This document shows positions 1 through 7,335 of a stretch of DNA of 64,000 nucleotides, one piece after another. Source of the stretch: Brevundimonas sp. G8 (GTDB lineage: Bacteria > Pseudomonadota > Alphaproteobacteria > Caulobacterales > Caulobacteraceae); the NCBI RefSeq assembly GCF_902506205.1, contig NZ_LR732816.1:557733-621732 (forward strand), in the 5' to 3' direction. Below the pieces are notes generated by a model that saw only the letters and a list, made by a program, of their open reading frames with translations, made no database searches and was not told where the DNA came from. How positions within the stretch are numbered: the first letter of the stretch is position 1; every line of letters starts with the position of its first letter. Both the position numbers and the translations under genes were made by a program.

Positions 1-162
1 CCCGCTCGCCGCCCGACAGACCACCCCGTCCACCACCAGGTCCCGGTCGTGATCGGTGAACCCCATCACCGCCCCGTCGGCCCGCTCCAGCCGCCAGACA
101 TGACACAGCGTCGTCGCCCCGCTCTCGATGCGGACGGCCATTTCTTCCGGTATGTTTCGCAT
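1..162 (-). CDS. GTA gp13-like tail protein (DUF2163/BR0599 family), partial
   Basis: Only the first 54 codons are in the window; the rest lies beyond base 1. The protein begins MRNIPEEMAVRIESGATTL and soon reaches GFTDHDRDLVVDG, the typical opening of the DUF2163 (TIGR02218) protein found just after the DUF2460 gene in GTA and lambdoid tail clusters. In this family the protein is part of the GTA baseplate/hub region. The ATG at 160-162 lies 3 bases after the stop of gp12, which fits translational coupling. Identification rests on this N-terminal segment and on gene order. Confidence 0.8.
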   Translation of the reverse strand, partial: MRNIPEEMAVRIESGATTLCHVWRLERADGAVMGFTDHDRDLVVDGVVCRAASG

Positions 163-165
163 GGT

Positions 166-777
166 TCAGACCCGAACCTCGATCAGAGGCACGGCCGCCA
201 TCCGCCCGGCCTCAAAGCTCTCCAACGTCGTCTCGATCCTGTCCGAGTCGAACCGCACCGGCGTGTCGAACTGGAAGCCCGCCGTCACCACCACGCCCGC
301 CCCGGGCGCGTTGGCCATCGTCACCACCCCCGTCCCCGCATCGACCATGAAATCCGCGACCTCGACGCCCCCGACCGCTGCGCGCACCGACCCCGCGACC
401 GGCTTGGCGATCGGCCGCTCCACATCGCCGTATCGCTTCACCAGATCGAACGCCGTCCGCGTCCCGTCCCCGACGCCCAGCACCTGATCCCCGGCCGAAA
501 CCGTCCCCCCCGGCGCACATGACTTGAAATCCGCGAAGTCCTTGAACCGGAACCCGTACAGCCGCCCTCGCCGCGCCTCGAAGAAGGCGACCAGCTCGGC
601 CATGTCGTCCAGAGACCTCAGGTTCGCCCCGATCAGATACCGTCTGCGCCCCAGCGACCACGGCGTCGAACGCCGCTCGAACCCCGACGCCAGTGTCGTG
701 ATCTCCGTCCTCCGCTCCACCCCGCCGGTCGAGCCGAACGCCAGCCGCGCGGGCAGGCGCACCTCATGAAAAGCCAT
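166..777 (-). CDS. GTA gp12-like tail protein (DUF2460 family)
   Basis: This 203-residue protein opens MAFHEVRLPARLAFGSTGG and contains FFEARRGRLYGFRFKDFADF, a segment diagnostic of the DUF2460 (TIGR02217) family, and ends near the characteristic FDSDRIETTLESFEAG. Homologues form the distal tail/baseplate of the Rhodobacter GTA. An open frame continues upstream to 909, but the ATG at 777 is preceded by GGAG at a good distance and gives the family's usual N-terminus. It is separated from gp11 by two plus-strand DUF805 genes, an unusual break in a normally contiguous operon. Confidence 0.88.
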   Translation of the reverse strand: MAFHEVRLPARLAFGSTGGVERRTEITTLASGFERRSTPWSLGRRRYLIGANLRSLDDMAELVAFFEARRGRLYGFRFKDFADFKSCAPGGTVSAGDQVLGVGDGTRTAFDLVKRYGDVERPIAKPVAGSVRAAVGGVEVADFMVDAGTGVVTMANAPGAGVVVTAGFQFDTPVRFDSDRIETTLESFEAGRMAAVPLIEVRV

Positions 778-907
778 TGCCGTCTCCATTGTGGCCGCCT
801 CCGTCTTCGGCCAAGGTTCGACGACGGCGCACCTGCCGCGTCCCTGGACCGAGACATGAGAAGCGATGTTCTGAGCTTGGATCCCGCGACGGCGATGCGA
901 ACGCCCC

Positions 908-1540
908 ATGCGCGGTGAGATTCTTCAGTACGATCCCGAAACCGGCGCCGGCCTGGTCAGCGGCGACGACCTCGCCCGCTATGATTTTTCATCCCGGTCG
1001 CAGGATCTGGCGGTCGGGCGTCGCGTCGATTTCGTCGTCGCACCCGACGGCGCAGCGACGGACCTGATCGTTCTTCAGGACGCCCGCCACCAGCCCGTCG
1101 TCATCGCGCCCGAGCCGGACCTGGGCCTGTGGGGCTATTTCCGGCGTTGCGTGACGACGAAATACGTCGATGGAAACGGGCGCGCCCGGCGCAAGGAATA
1201 CTGGTCTTTCGCCCTGTTCCACGCCCTGATCCTGTTCCTGCTTTTTACACCCATCCTCGTTCTCGTGATCATCGATGCGGAGACGGGACGAGACATGCAG
1301 GCGTTCGGCATGACCGGCATCGCGCTGGCGGGCCTCGTCATGGCGGGGCTGATCCTCCCCGGCGTCACCGTTCTGATTCGCCGCTTCCACGATGTCGGCC
1401 TCAGCGGCTGGCTCGTGCTGATCGGCTGCATCCCCTACGTCGGCGGGCTGTTCCTCTTTGTCGTCAGCCTTTTGCCCTCGCAACCGGCCGTGAACATCTA
1501 CGGCGCGCCGCCCACAGGCACGGGCCAAATCGCAATTTGA
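908..1540 (+). CDS. Cold-shock-like N-terminus + DUF805 membrane protein (copy 1)
   Basis: This is a 210-residue protein. Residues 1-50 (MRGEILQYDPETGAGLVSGD...YDF) look like a short beta-rich, cold-shock-like module. Residues ~75-200 are a DUF805 membrane domain with about three hydrophobic helices and the family motif RRFHDVGLSGW. DUF805 proteins are inner-membrane proteins of unknown function. The gene lies head to head with GTA gp12 and 112 bases before a paralogue at 1653-2372, so the two form a tandem pair inserted in the GTA cluster on the opposite strand. The nucleic-acid-binding idea for the N-terminus is inference from pattern only. Confidence 0.8.
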   Translation: MRGEILQYDPETGAGLVSGDDLARYDFSSRSQDLAVGRRVDFVVAPDGAATDLIVLQDARHQPVVIAPEPDLGLWGYFRRCVTTKYVDGNGRARRKEYWSFALFHALILFLLFTPILVLVIIDAETGRDMQAFGMTGIALAGLVMAGLILPGVTVLIRRFHDVGLSGWLVLIGCIPYVGGLFLFVVSLLPSQPAVNIYGAPPTGTGQIAI

Positions 1541-1652
1541 GAGAAATTCTCAGGAACCGTTCGCCAAGCTTGACCTTTCAGTCTTGTCCGGCGCACGTCG
1601 TCCGGCGAAGTTCGCAAACTGCCGCTCGGCGGCGACAACCCAGGAGACCTCC

Positions 1653-2372
1653 GTGCGCGGTGAAATTCTCAGCTACGACGCTACCATCGGCGCCGGTCTG
1701 ATCAGCGGCGACGACGGCGCCCGTTACGACTTCACCTCGGCCGCGCTTCAGTCGCCGGCCGTGCCCACGTCCGGCGTTCGCGTCGACTTCGTGCCCGAGG
1801 GCGGCGTCGCCACCCAGATCCTGATCCTCGCCGGCGCGGCGACCACCACCGGCGTCGCTGGCGGTTACGCCACTTCGGCCGCCTCCGCCGCTGTCGGCGC
1901 GCCCGGCTCGGGCTTCGACTTCAAGTCCGCCATGCTGTCGTTCGACGGCCGCCTGCGCCGCTCGCATTTCTGGATCGGCTTCCTGATCATCTTCGGCGCC
2001 AATCTCGTGCTGAACTTCATTCCCTTTATCGGCGCGGTGATCTCGCTGGCCTTGATCTGGTCGAACCTGGCCATCTCGGTGAAGCGCCTGCACGACATGG
2101 GCAAGACCGGCTGGCTGGTCGCCATCCCCTACGGCGTGTCCTTCGCCCTGGGCATCGTCGCCGTCGTCATGATGGTCGCCGGCATCGCCGCCAGCGGCAT
2201 GGACGAGAGCTATTACGAGAACAATCCGATGGCCGCCCTGTCCATGATGGGTCCGGCGATCGGCATCTTCGGCATCATCATGCTCGTCAACCTGGCCTTC
2301 CTGCTGTGGGTTGGCATCACGGACAGCCAGAAGGGCGAGAACCGCTTCGGCCCAAACCCCAAGGGCGAATAG
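1653..2372 (+). CDS. Cold-shock-like N-terminus + DUF805 membrane protein (copy 2)
   Basis: Paralogue of the gene at 908. This 239-residue protein shares the N-terminal pattern RGEIL-YD--GAGLISGDDGARYDF and then has a DUF805 domain (DGRLRRSHFWIGF, KRLHDMGKTGW) with four likely membrane helices and a Gly/Met-rich loop. The open frame extends upstream to 1584, but a GTG at 1653 follows GGAGACCTCC and gives an N-terminus that aligns with copy 1, so that start was chosen. A strong terminator hairpin follows. Function is unknown; the pair may be a recent duplication. Confidence 0.82.
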   Translation: MRGEILSYDATIGAGLISGDDGARYDFTSAALQSPAVPTSGVRVDFVPEGGVATQILILAGAATTTGVAGGYATSAASAAVGAPGSGFDFKSAMLSFDGRLRRSHFWIGFLIIFGANLVLNFIPFIGAVISLALIWSNLAISVKRLHDMGKTGWLVAIPYGVSFALGIVAVVMMVAGIAASGMDESYYENNPMAALSMMGPAIGIFGIIMLVNLAFLLWVGITDSQKGENRFGPNPKGE

Positions 2373-2397
2373 GCCTCATCGCCTGAACGACTTCCGC

Positions 2398-2426
2398 GCC
2401 GCCCCGTCCTCGACGGGGCGGCGTTT
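2398..2426 (+). terminator. Rho-independent terminator after the DUF805 pair
   Basis: An 11-bp perfect GC-rich stem (2398-2408 with 2412-2422) with loop CTC is followed by GTTTCT. It ends the plus-strand DUF805 pair and abuts the stop codon of the convergent GTA gp11 gene. Confidence 0.75.
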
Positions 2427-2948
2427 CTACATCCGCCGCGCGCCCAGACTGACGGCCCGCGCCAGCATCTGGGCGATCTGCGCCTCGGATCGCAACAGGG
2501 CCGGCGCGCCCCCGTCCACCGCCACATTGATGGTGACCCCCCCGCCGGAAACCGGCCCGATCTCGCCGCCCGTCGCGGGTCGAAACACCTCCGGCCCGCG
2601 CTCTCCGACCAGATAGGCGCCCCCGCCCAGCACCGGCCCGCCGTCCGCCCGCGCCCCGCCGAACCCGGACATCGCCGCCTGGATCGCGCCGCTCAAGCCG
2701 CCCTGCGATCCCGCCGCTGCATTCACCGCGTTCAGCACCGCCCGCGCCAGTTCGGCCAGCGACACCTCCCCGTCCGCCGCCGCCCGCGCCAGCGACCGCG
2801 TCAGGCTGTCGCCCGCGCGCCCGAACGCCTCTTCGATGGCGTTGGCCGCATCCTCTGCAGGTCCCTTTAGCGCCTCCAGCGCCGCCCCGACCTCCGCTGC
2901 TCTCAACGCGACCTGGTCGATCCCGTCCCGCCCGAACTCATCCGCCAT
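2427..2948 (-). CDS. GTA gp11-like tail tape-measure protein
   Basis: This 173-residue protein starts MADEFGRDGIDQVALRAAEV, has an Ala-rich helical middle and ends with the Gly-rich stretch GGPVLGGGAYLVGERGPEVF, a motif seen at the C-terminus of lambda-family tail tape-measure proteins. GTA tape measures are short because the GTA tail is short. Its ATG overlaps the end of the preceding small gene (GATGGCGGATGA). The following GTA gene, gp12, is displaced by the inserted DUF805 pair. Confidence 0.85.
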   Translation of the reverse strand: MADEFGRDGIDQVALRAAEVGAALEALKGPAEDAANAIEEAFGRAGDSLTRSLARAAADGEVSLAELARAVLNAVNAAAGSQGGLSGAIQAAMSGFGGARADGGPVLGGGAYLVGERGPEVFRPATGGEIGPVSGGGVTINVAVDGGAPALLRSEAQIAQMLARAVSLGARRM

Positions 2949-3114
2949 CCGGCCAACCCTCCATCAATCGCGCCAGTCCCTCGCGCCCCAGGGGGGCCGT
3001 TCCGCGCGGCGCCTGCGTCAGCATCCGCCACTCCTTCAGCGACAGCCGCCAGAACGCCTCCGGCGCCAAGCCCATCGCGGCCGCCAGCCTCAACATCTCG
3101 CCCCACGGCGTCAC
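2938..3114 (-). CDS. GTA tail assembly chaperone-like small protein (TIGR02216)
   Basis: A 58-residue gene starting with GTG, whose GTGA overlaps the stop of gp10. The product VTPWGEMLRLAAAMGLAPEA continues with FWRLSLKEWRML, the hallmark of the TIGR02216 small proteins that sit between gp10 and the tape measure in GTA clusters (gp10.1). Homologues are thought to help tail assembly. Both ends overlap neighbouring genes by a few bases, as expected for a tightly coupled phage operon. Confidence 0.8.
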   Translation of the reverse strand: MTPWGEMLRLAAAMGLAPEAFWRLSLKEWRMLTQAPRGTAPLGREGLARLMEGWPDGG

Positions 3115-3386
3115 GCCGCAGCCGCCGCAAACGCCCGCGCCACCGCGACAGCCGCCTCGCGCGGATCGACGCCGGCCACATCCGCCGCCTCACCACCGCC
3201 GCGCAACACCGCCGCCAGCACCACCATCAGATCCCTCGCCGACAGCGTCTTCATCCGCTCAGCCACGGCCGCCAGTCCATCGACGCCCAGCCCCGTCTCG
3301 ATCTCCGCCAGCGCCCCCAGCGTCAGACATACCCGACGCCGCTCGCCGCCCAGCATCACAGCCGCCTCGCCCCGCGCCCCGTTCAT
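3111..3386 (-). CDS. GTA gp10-like protein
   Basis: This 91-residue protein begins MNGARGEAAVMLGGERRRVC, then LTLGALAEIETGLG. That is the pattern of the GTA 'gene transfer agent family protein' next to the major tail protein, whose members keep a gain-of-tail-chaperone-like fold. The longer frame up to 3650 overlaps gp9 and is rejected: the ATG at 3386 overlaps the gp9 stop as ATGA, the spacing used throughout this operon. The C-terminus is very Ala-rich. Confidence 0.8.
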   Translation of the reverse strand: MNGARGEAAVMLGGERRRVCLTLGALAEIETGLGVDGLAAVAERMKTLSARDLMVVLAAVLRGGGEAADVAGVDPREAAVAVARAFAAAAA

Positions 3387-3793
3387 ATCGCGCTGAACCC
3401 GATGACTCCCGCGCTGGCCAGACTCAGCGCGAATGTCGCCTCGCCCTCGTGCTCCCCGGCGTATTCCAGCGCCGCCACCAGGAACGGCCCCTCCAGCACG
3501 CCGAAGTCCGGCACGATCAGCCGCCACCGCTTCGCCGCCTGATCGAAGAAGGCCTCGCGCACCAGCGCATCCGACGCCGCGTCTCGGAAAATGCCCTGCC
3601 CCGACACCGCCGCCGACTTCACGCCCGCGCCCGCCAGCAGCTCGCGCCACCGCCCGGCGCTGTCGCCGTCCGTCGCATCCACCGTCTTCGCGTTCAGCGA
3701 GATGGTACGCGCCCTCAACCCCGCCACCGTCGTGAACACGCCCGGCGCACCCTCGATCTTCAGCAGCATGTCCTTGCCCGCCTGTGCGGTCAT
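3383..3793 (-). CDS. GTA gp9-like major tail protein (TP901-1 family)
   Basis: A 136-residue protein, MTAQAGKDMLLKIEG, with TISLNAKTVDATDGDSAGRWRELL and GIFRDAASDALVREAFF, the conserved blocks of the TP901-1/TIGR02126 major tail proteins. It should form the tail-tube rings of the particle. It overlaps gp8 upstream and gp10 downstream by a few bases. Length and motifs look intact. Confidence 0.88.
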   Translation of the reverse strand: MTAQAGKDMLLKIEGAPGVFTTVAGLRARTISLNAKTVDATDGDSAGRWRELLAGAGVKSAAVSGQGIFRDAASDALVREAFFDQAAKRWRLIVPDFGVLEGPFLVAALEYAGEHEGEATFALSLASAGVIGFSAI

Positions 3794-4203
3794 CAGCCTT
3801 CTCCCACTTCCTCGGTTACCGCCCTCAGCCGCACCACCGCATAGGTCCGCCGCCCGTCACCCGCCCGAAATACATCCGCGAACGTCGCCCTCAACGTCGC
3901 CGTCCGCACCCCGTCGGCCTCCAGCACCGCCTCGTGCAGACACGCCCGCACCGCCGCCGCCACCGCCTTTGCCTCCTCCGATCCCGCAAACCGCGACACA
4001 GCCGTCAGGGTCAGCCTCTGCTCGACCCCGCCCCCGTCCGCCGCCACTGGCCGGCTCTCACACCGCCCGATCACCAGGTGCGGAAACGCTGCCTCATCAG
4101 GCGCCTGATCCCAGACACGTCCGCCCAGCAGCGCCTCAACCGCCGCATCGCCCTTCAACGCCGCCACCACGGCCTTCTGCAGCGCGCTCTCGTGATCCCT
4201 CAT
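3793..4203 (-). CDS. GTA gp8-like tail-completion protein (DUF3168)
   Basis: A 136-residue protein starting MRDHESALQKAVVAALKGD and containing the ..VWDQAPDEAAFPHLVIG block typical of DUF3168 neck/tail-completion proteins. A longer frame to 4566 is possible but would run through gp7; the ATG at 4203 overlaps the gp7 stop as ATGA. Homologues cap the tail and join it to the head connector. Confidence 0.85.
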   Translation of the reverse strand: MRDHESALQKAVVAALKGDAAVEALLGGRVWDQAPDEAAFPHLVIGRCESRPVAADGGGVEQRLTLTAVSRFAGSEEAKAVAAAVRACLHEAVLEADGVRTATLRATFADVFRAGDGRRTYAVVRLRAVTEEVGEG

Positions 4204-4496
4204 CGCACCCGCTCCAGGTCCAGCTTGACCCGCCCCGGCCGCGATTCCTCCATCCCCGCGATCCGCCAGTCCGCCCCGCCGAACCGCAGCACCCGCCCGA
4301 CCGCCAGCCGAGGATCCGCCCGCGCCTCCGCGCCCATCGTCTCGACCGCCCGCCTCTGATCGCCCTCGTCGCGTTCGGTACGCCTGCGCGCCCCGCACTT
4401 CAGCCAGGCCGACCCGACCGCCTCGAACGTCACGCTGCGCCCGCCATACGGCGTCTCGGCCTCCACCGGCTGAAACAGCCCCGCGAGAACTCTCAC
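4200..4496 (-). CDS. GTA gp7-like head-tail adaptor
   Basis: A 98-residue basic protein with LFQPVEAETPYGGRSVTFEA, a start pattern typical of phage head-tail joining proteins (GTA gp7), and a C-terminal beta-rich RIAGMEESRPGRVKLDLERVR region. Four-base overlaps with gp6 and gp8 place it firmly in the operon. Confidence 0.82.
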   Translation of the reverse strand: MRVLAGLFQPVEAETPYGGRSVTFEAVGSAWLKCGARRRTERDEGDQRRAVETMGAEARADPRLAVGRVLRFGGADWRIAGMEESRPGRVKLDLERVR

Positions 4497-4756
4497 AACC
4501 GCACCACGCGATAGGGCGCCACCCAGCCCTCGACCGGCTCAACCGCCACCGGCTCCCCCCGCTCATAGGCCCGCAGCACCAGCATCAGGATCGCCAGCCG
4601 CAACGGCGCCGGCGAGGTGGACGTCAGGCCCAGCCCCACATCCCCCTCGACCTTCGCCTGGGCCGCCTCGATCAAGGTCTGGATCAACCCATCCTCGGCC
4701 TCATGCTCGACCCTCAGAAACAGCTTCGCCTCCGCCACCGTCACCGGCTGCGCCAT
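4493..4756 (-). CDS. GTA gp6-like head-tail connector
   Basis: An 87-residue protein, MAQPVTVAEAKLFLRVEHEA, followed by EDGLIQTLIEAAQAKVEGDVG, the classic phage gp6 (HK97-like) head-tail connector pattern. The start at 4756 is preceded by GGAG (from 4770 down); an in-frame upstream extension reaches into repeat A1 and is rejected. The gene is separated from the capsid gene by repeat A1, so the usual short spacer has been lengthened to about 180 bases. Confidence 0.85.
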   Translation of the reverse strand: MAQPVTVAEAKLFLRVEHEAEDGLIQTLIEAAQAKVEGDVGLGLTSTSPAPLRLAILMLVLRAYERGEPVAVEPVEGWVAPYRVVRL

Positions 4757-4784
4757 GGCAATCTCCATTGTCAGATTCAGTATT

Positions 4785-4920
4785 CTCCCTCCCCGCTCCG
4801 GGGAGGGTGGTCGAGCCGCAGGCGAGACCGGGTGGGAAGGGCCAGGCAATCCAAGTCCGGTCGCCCTGCCGCCCCCACCCGGCCGCTACGCGGCCTGCCC
4901 TCCCCCGCAGGGGGAGGGAG
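4785..4920 (+). repeat. Dispersed palindromic repeat, family A copy 1
   Basis: About 136 bp. The left arm starts CTCCCTCCCCGCTCCGGGGA and carries GGTGGTCGAGCCGCAGGCGA, then GACCGGGTGGG. The right arm is the approximate reverse complement and ends CCCCCGCAGGGGGAGGGAG. It sits between the capsid and gp6 genes inside the GTA operon. Related copies are at 7731, 26483, 27267, 41759 and 58900. Confidence 0.85.
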
Positions 4921-4937
4921 AAACGAGCGCCATCACA

Positions 4938-6176
4938 TCAGCTCGCGGCGAACTTCATCACCTTGATCGCATCGAAGTTCTGCACCCCGCCGCCGACCCG
5001 CTTGGTCGTGTAGAACAGCACATAGGGCTTGGCCGAATACGGATCGCGCAACACCCGCACCCCTGCCCGATCCACGATCAGATAGCCCCGCTGAAAGTCC
5101 CCGAACGCGATCGACAGGCTGTTGGCCGCCATATCCGGCATCGTCTCGATCTCGGTGACCGGATAGCCCAGCAGCGACGCCGTCTCGCCCAGCCGCGTCG
5201 CCGGCTGCCAGATGTAGTTGCCGTCCGCGTCCTTGAACTTGCGCACGGCCGACACCGTCTTGCGGTTCATCACGAACCGCCCGTTCGGCCGGTACTGTGC
5301 CTTGGGCGCATAGACCAGGTCGATCAGTCGATCCGCCGGACTGGTCGTCGCAAAACCGCCCGCCGCCCCCGACGCGACATAACCGATCTGACCCCAGGCC
5401 TGGCCCGCGTCCGCCACGGTCGGATAGGTCAAAAAGCCCTTGGGCTTGTTCACCCCGTCGCCGCCCACGAAAGCCTGGGTCTCCTGCGCCGCAAAGGCGT
5501 CCTCGACCTCTGCCGCCAGCCATTCGTCCAGATCGACCATGGCGTCGTCCAGCAACGCCTGCGTCGCCGCCGGATTGGCGTAGAGATCGGCCGACGGGAA
5601 CTCCAGCAACGCCAGGGTCGCCGGGTCCGTCTCCGGCCGCGCCGCCGTCTCCGCCACCCAGCCGCAAGCCACGCCCGCCGTCGACACCGGCTTTCTGAAC
5701 ACGCCGGCCGCCACCGTGCGCACCGTGGCGATTTCGCGCATCGGCGAGGCCGCCATCAGACGTCGCTCGATGGCCCGCTCGGTCTCGTACGGCACGACAT
5801 AGCCGCCCGAGGTCGCGCCGCCCGACAGGCCGGCCTTGACCTCCAGACCGCCCGACTGACCCGTCTTCAGATAGCCGTCCCACGCCGCCTTCGCCTCGGG
5901 CGCCCCCGAGACTGAGTTGCCCGGCTCGGCGGGCTCGCCCCCAATCACCGGACGCCTGTTCTGGCTCATCACCCGATCCAGCCGCGCCTGCGCCGCCGCC
6001 ACCGCCTGGTCGATGCGCGCCACCTTCTCCTCCAACAGCACATCGGCCGCCGCCTTCTTCTCGATCTCGTTCAGCCGGACGTCGTTCGCCCCTTTGAACG
6101 CCTCGAACGCCGCCATCATCTCATACACGACAGCGCGCGCCTCGGGAGCGCCCGAAGCCTGTTTGGTCTCTTTCAT
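4938..6176 (-). CDS. GTA gp5-like major capsid protein (HK97 fold)
   Basis: A 412-residue capsid protein. Residues 1-75 are a charged helical delta-domain (LEEKVARIDQAVAAAQARLD). The mature shell domain follows, with GGYVVPYETERAIERRLMAA, GWVAETAARPETDPA and QTQAFVGGDGVNKPKGFLTY, typical HK97/GTA capsid blocks. It ends FDAIKVMKFAAS. The processed prohead would be cut near residue 100-115 by the gp4 protease, by analogy with HK97. Length and motifs are normal, so this gene looks functional even though neighbours are disrupted. Confidence 0.92.
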   Translation of the reverse strand: MKETKQASGAPEARAVVYEMMAAFEAFKGANDVRLNEIEKKAAADVLLEEKVARIDQAVAAAQARLDRVMSQNRRPVIGGEPAEPGNSVSGAPEAKAAWDGYLKTGQSGGLEVKAGLSGGATSGGYVVPYETERAIERRLMAASPMREIATVRTVAAGVFRKPVSTAGVACGWVAETAARPETDPATLALLEFPSADLYANPAATQALLDDAMVDLDEWLAAEVEDAFAAQETQAFVGGDGVNKPKGFLTYPTVADAGQAWGQIGYVASGAAGGFATTSPADRLIDLVYAPKAQYRPNGRFVMNRKTVSAVRKFKDADGNYIWQPATRLGETASLLGYPVTEIETMPDMAANSLSIAFGDFQRGYLIVDRAGVRVLRDPYSAKPYVLFYTTKRVGGGVQNFDAIKVMKFAAS

Positions 6177-6221
6177 GATATCTCCGGTTGAAGAACCGCC
6201 CGTTGCGGTTAGGGTCGGCGA

Positions 6222-6500
6222 ATGAGTGCTCCAGCAAAGCTCCCACGCACCCGATTGGGTCGCCTCGCTCCCTTCTCCACTTGGAAGGACGGGGCATTCT
6301 GGTTGATGATCTTGGGACTCGGGGGGGCGTCGATCAGCGAAAAGATGGGATGGATTGACGACGGTGGGCGGTCGCTGCTTTTCTTCTCGGCGTTGGCCAT
6401 TGCGTGCCTGATTTGGGTTCTCTCACCCTATCTGCCGGAGTTGACCGTACCGCCAAGGCTTGCGCCCCTCGACCGCCTTCAAGTTCACAACGACGCCTGA
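6222..6500 (+). CDS. Small two-helix membrane protein, unknown
   Basis: A 92-residue protein with two hydrophobic segments, near residues 24-38 (GAFWLMILGLGGASI) and 50-68 (LLFFSALAIACLIWVLSPYL). No family recognised. It is divergent from the capsid gene and its TGA overlaps the ATG of the next plus-strand gene (TGATG), so the two are probably one unit. Both are cargo on the opposite strand between GTA capsid and protease genes. Confidence 0.6.
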   Translation: MSAPAKLPRTRLGRLAPFSTWKDGAFWLMILGLGGASISEKMGWIDDGGRSLLFFSALAIACLIWVLSPYLPELTVPPRLAPLDRLQVHNDA

Positions 6501-7335
6501 TGTCCCACCTCACGCCGCTCGAAAGCGCCGTCATGGACGCCATGGTCTGGCAGATGGGCGACAGCGTCCCCGATCTGGCGGCCCAGGCGGCGTCCAGCTC
6601 GCCGGGCCTGCGTCGCAACACAGGCGCCGGCCTCTATTCCCGAATCGTCGTCGATGCGGACCGCATCGCGGCCAACCCGGACGCCACCGGCCTGTTCGGC
6701 ACGGTCCATGTCATGGTCGGCGATCTGCCCGATCCCATCGGTTTCCAGATCGAGCTGCGCCAGGGCCGGCTGATGGCCCTGCATGGCCAGAGCTATGGCC
6801 AGGACACCCGCGCCATCGACTTCTCCAGCACACCCTTCGGCGAGGTCTTCACCGTCGACGCCCGCGGCCAATCCATCCTCTACCGTCCCGCATGGCGCGC
6901 CCCCGATCCCGTTGTCCCCAGGCCGAGACCCGCCGCCCGGCAGACCGCCCAAATCCAAACCCCGGCCCAGACCAAGGCCGTCGTGGGAGCGGGGTCTGCA
7001 GGCCTGGCGCCGCCGACGCCGCCCCCGACAGGCCTGCAGACCCCGCTCCCACGACCGCCGCCACGCCCAGCCTGACCGAAATCCTCGCCAGCATTTCCAA
7101 CCCCACCGCCTCTCGCGCAGGCAAGCTGGCCCTGGTCTATCTCGGCGCCTATGCGCTGGCGGTGGTGTTCGTCCTGTTCGCCGAACTCGTCCTGCATCTC
7201 GGCTGGGTCTTCGCCGCCATCGTCGCCGGCTGGGCGCTGCGCTACATCCACAGCGCCAAGGGCCGCGCCAGGATGGCCGACCTCGCCGACCGCCTGGACC
7301 GCAACGGCGCCTTCGAGGCCCTCAAGCCAAACTGA
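6500..7335 (+). pseudogene. Two-part membrane protein gene, frame-broken by a palindrome
   Basis: The ATG at 6500 overlaps the previous stop. The first frame encodes a soluble domain (MSHLTPLESAVMDAMVWQMG ... GEVFTVDARGQSILYRP) and runs through a perfect palindrome at 6980-7055 to a TGA at 7073-7075. A different frame then encodes a convincing membrane domain, LTEILASISNPTASRAGKLA plus ALAVVFVLFAELVLHLGWVF, to 7335. Removing 74 bases (6981-7054) joins the two frames as ..TKAAAATPSLTEI.., so the palindrome probably inserted and broke one gene. The truncated 191-residue product may still be made. Its end overlaps the convergent GTA protease gene by 14 bases. No family recognised. Confidence 0.65.
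6980..7055. repeat. Perfect palindrome, 27-bp arms, 22-base loop
   Basis: Bases 6980-7006 are the exact reverse complement of 7029-7055. The arms contain GTGGGAGCGGGGTCTGCAGG. The element lies inside the gene starting at 6500 and marks the point where its reading frame changes. No second copy was seen in this window. Confidence 0.9.

Noticed and set aside
5297-5698. Plus-strand frame opposite the capsid gene
   Set aside because: Pro/Arg-rich shadow of the capsid coding sequence.
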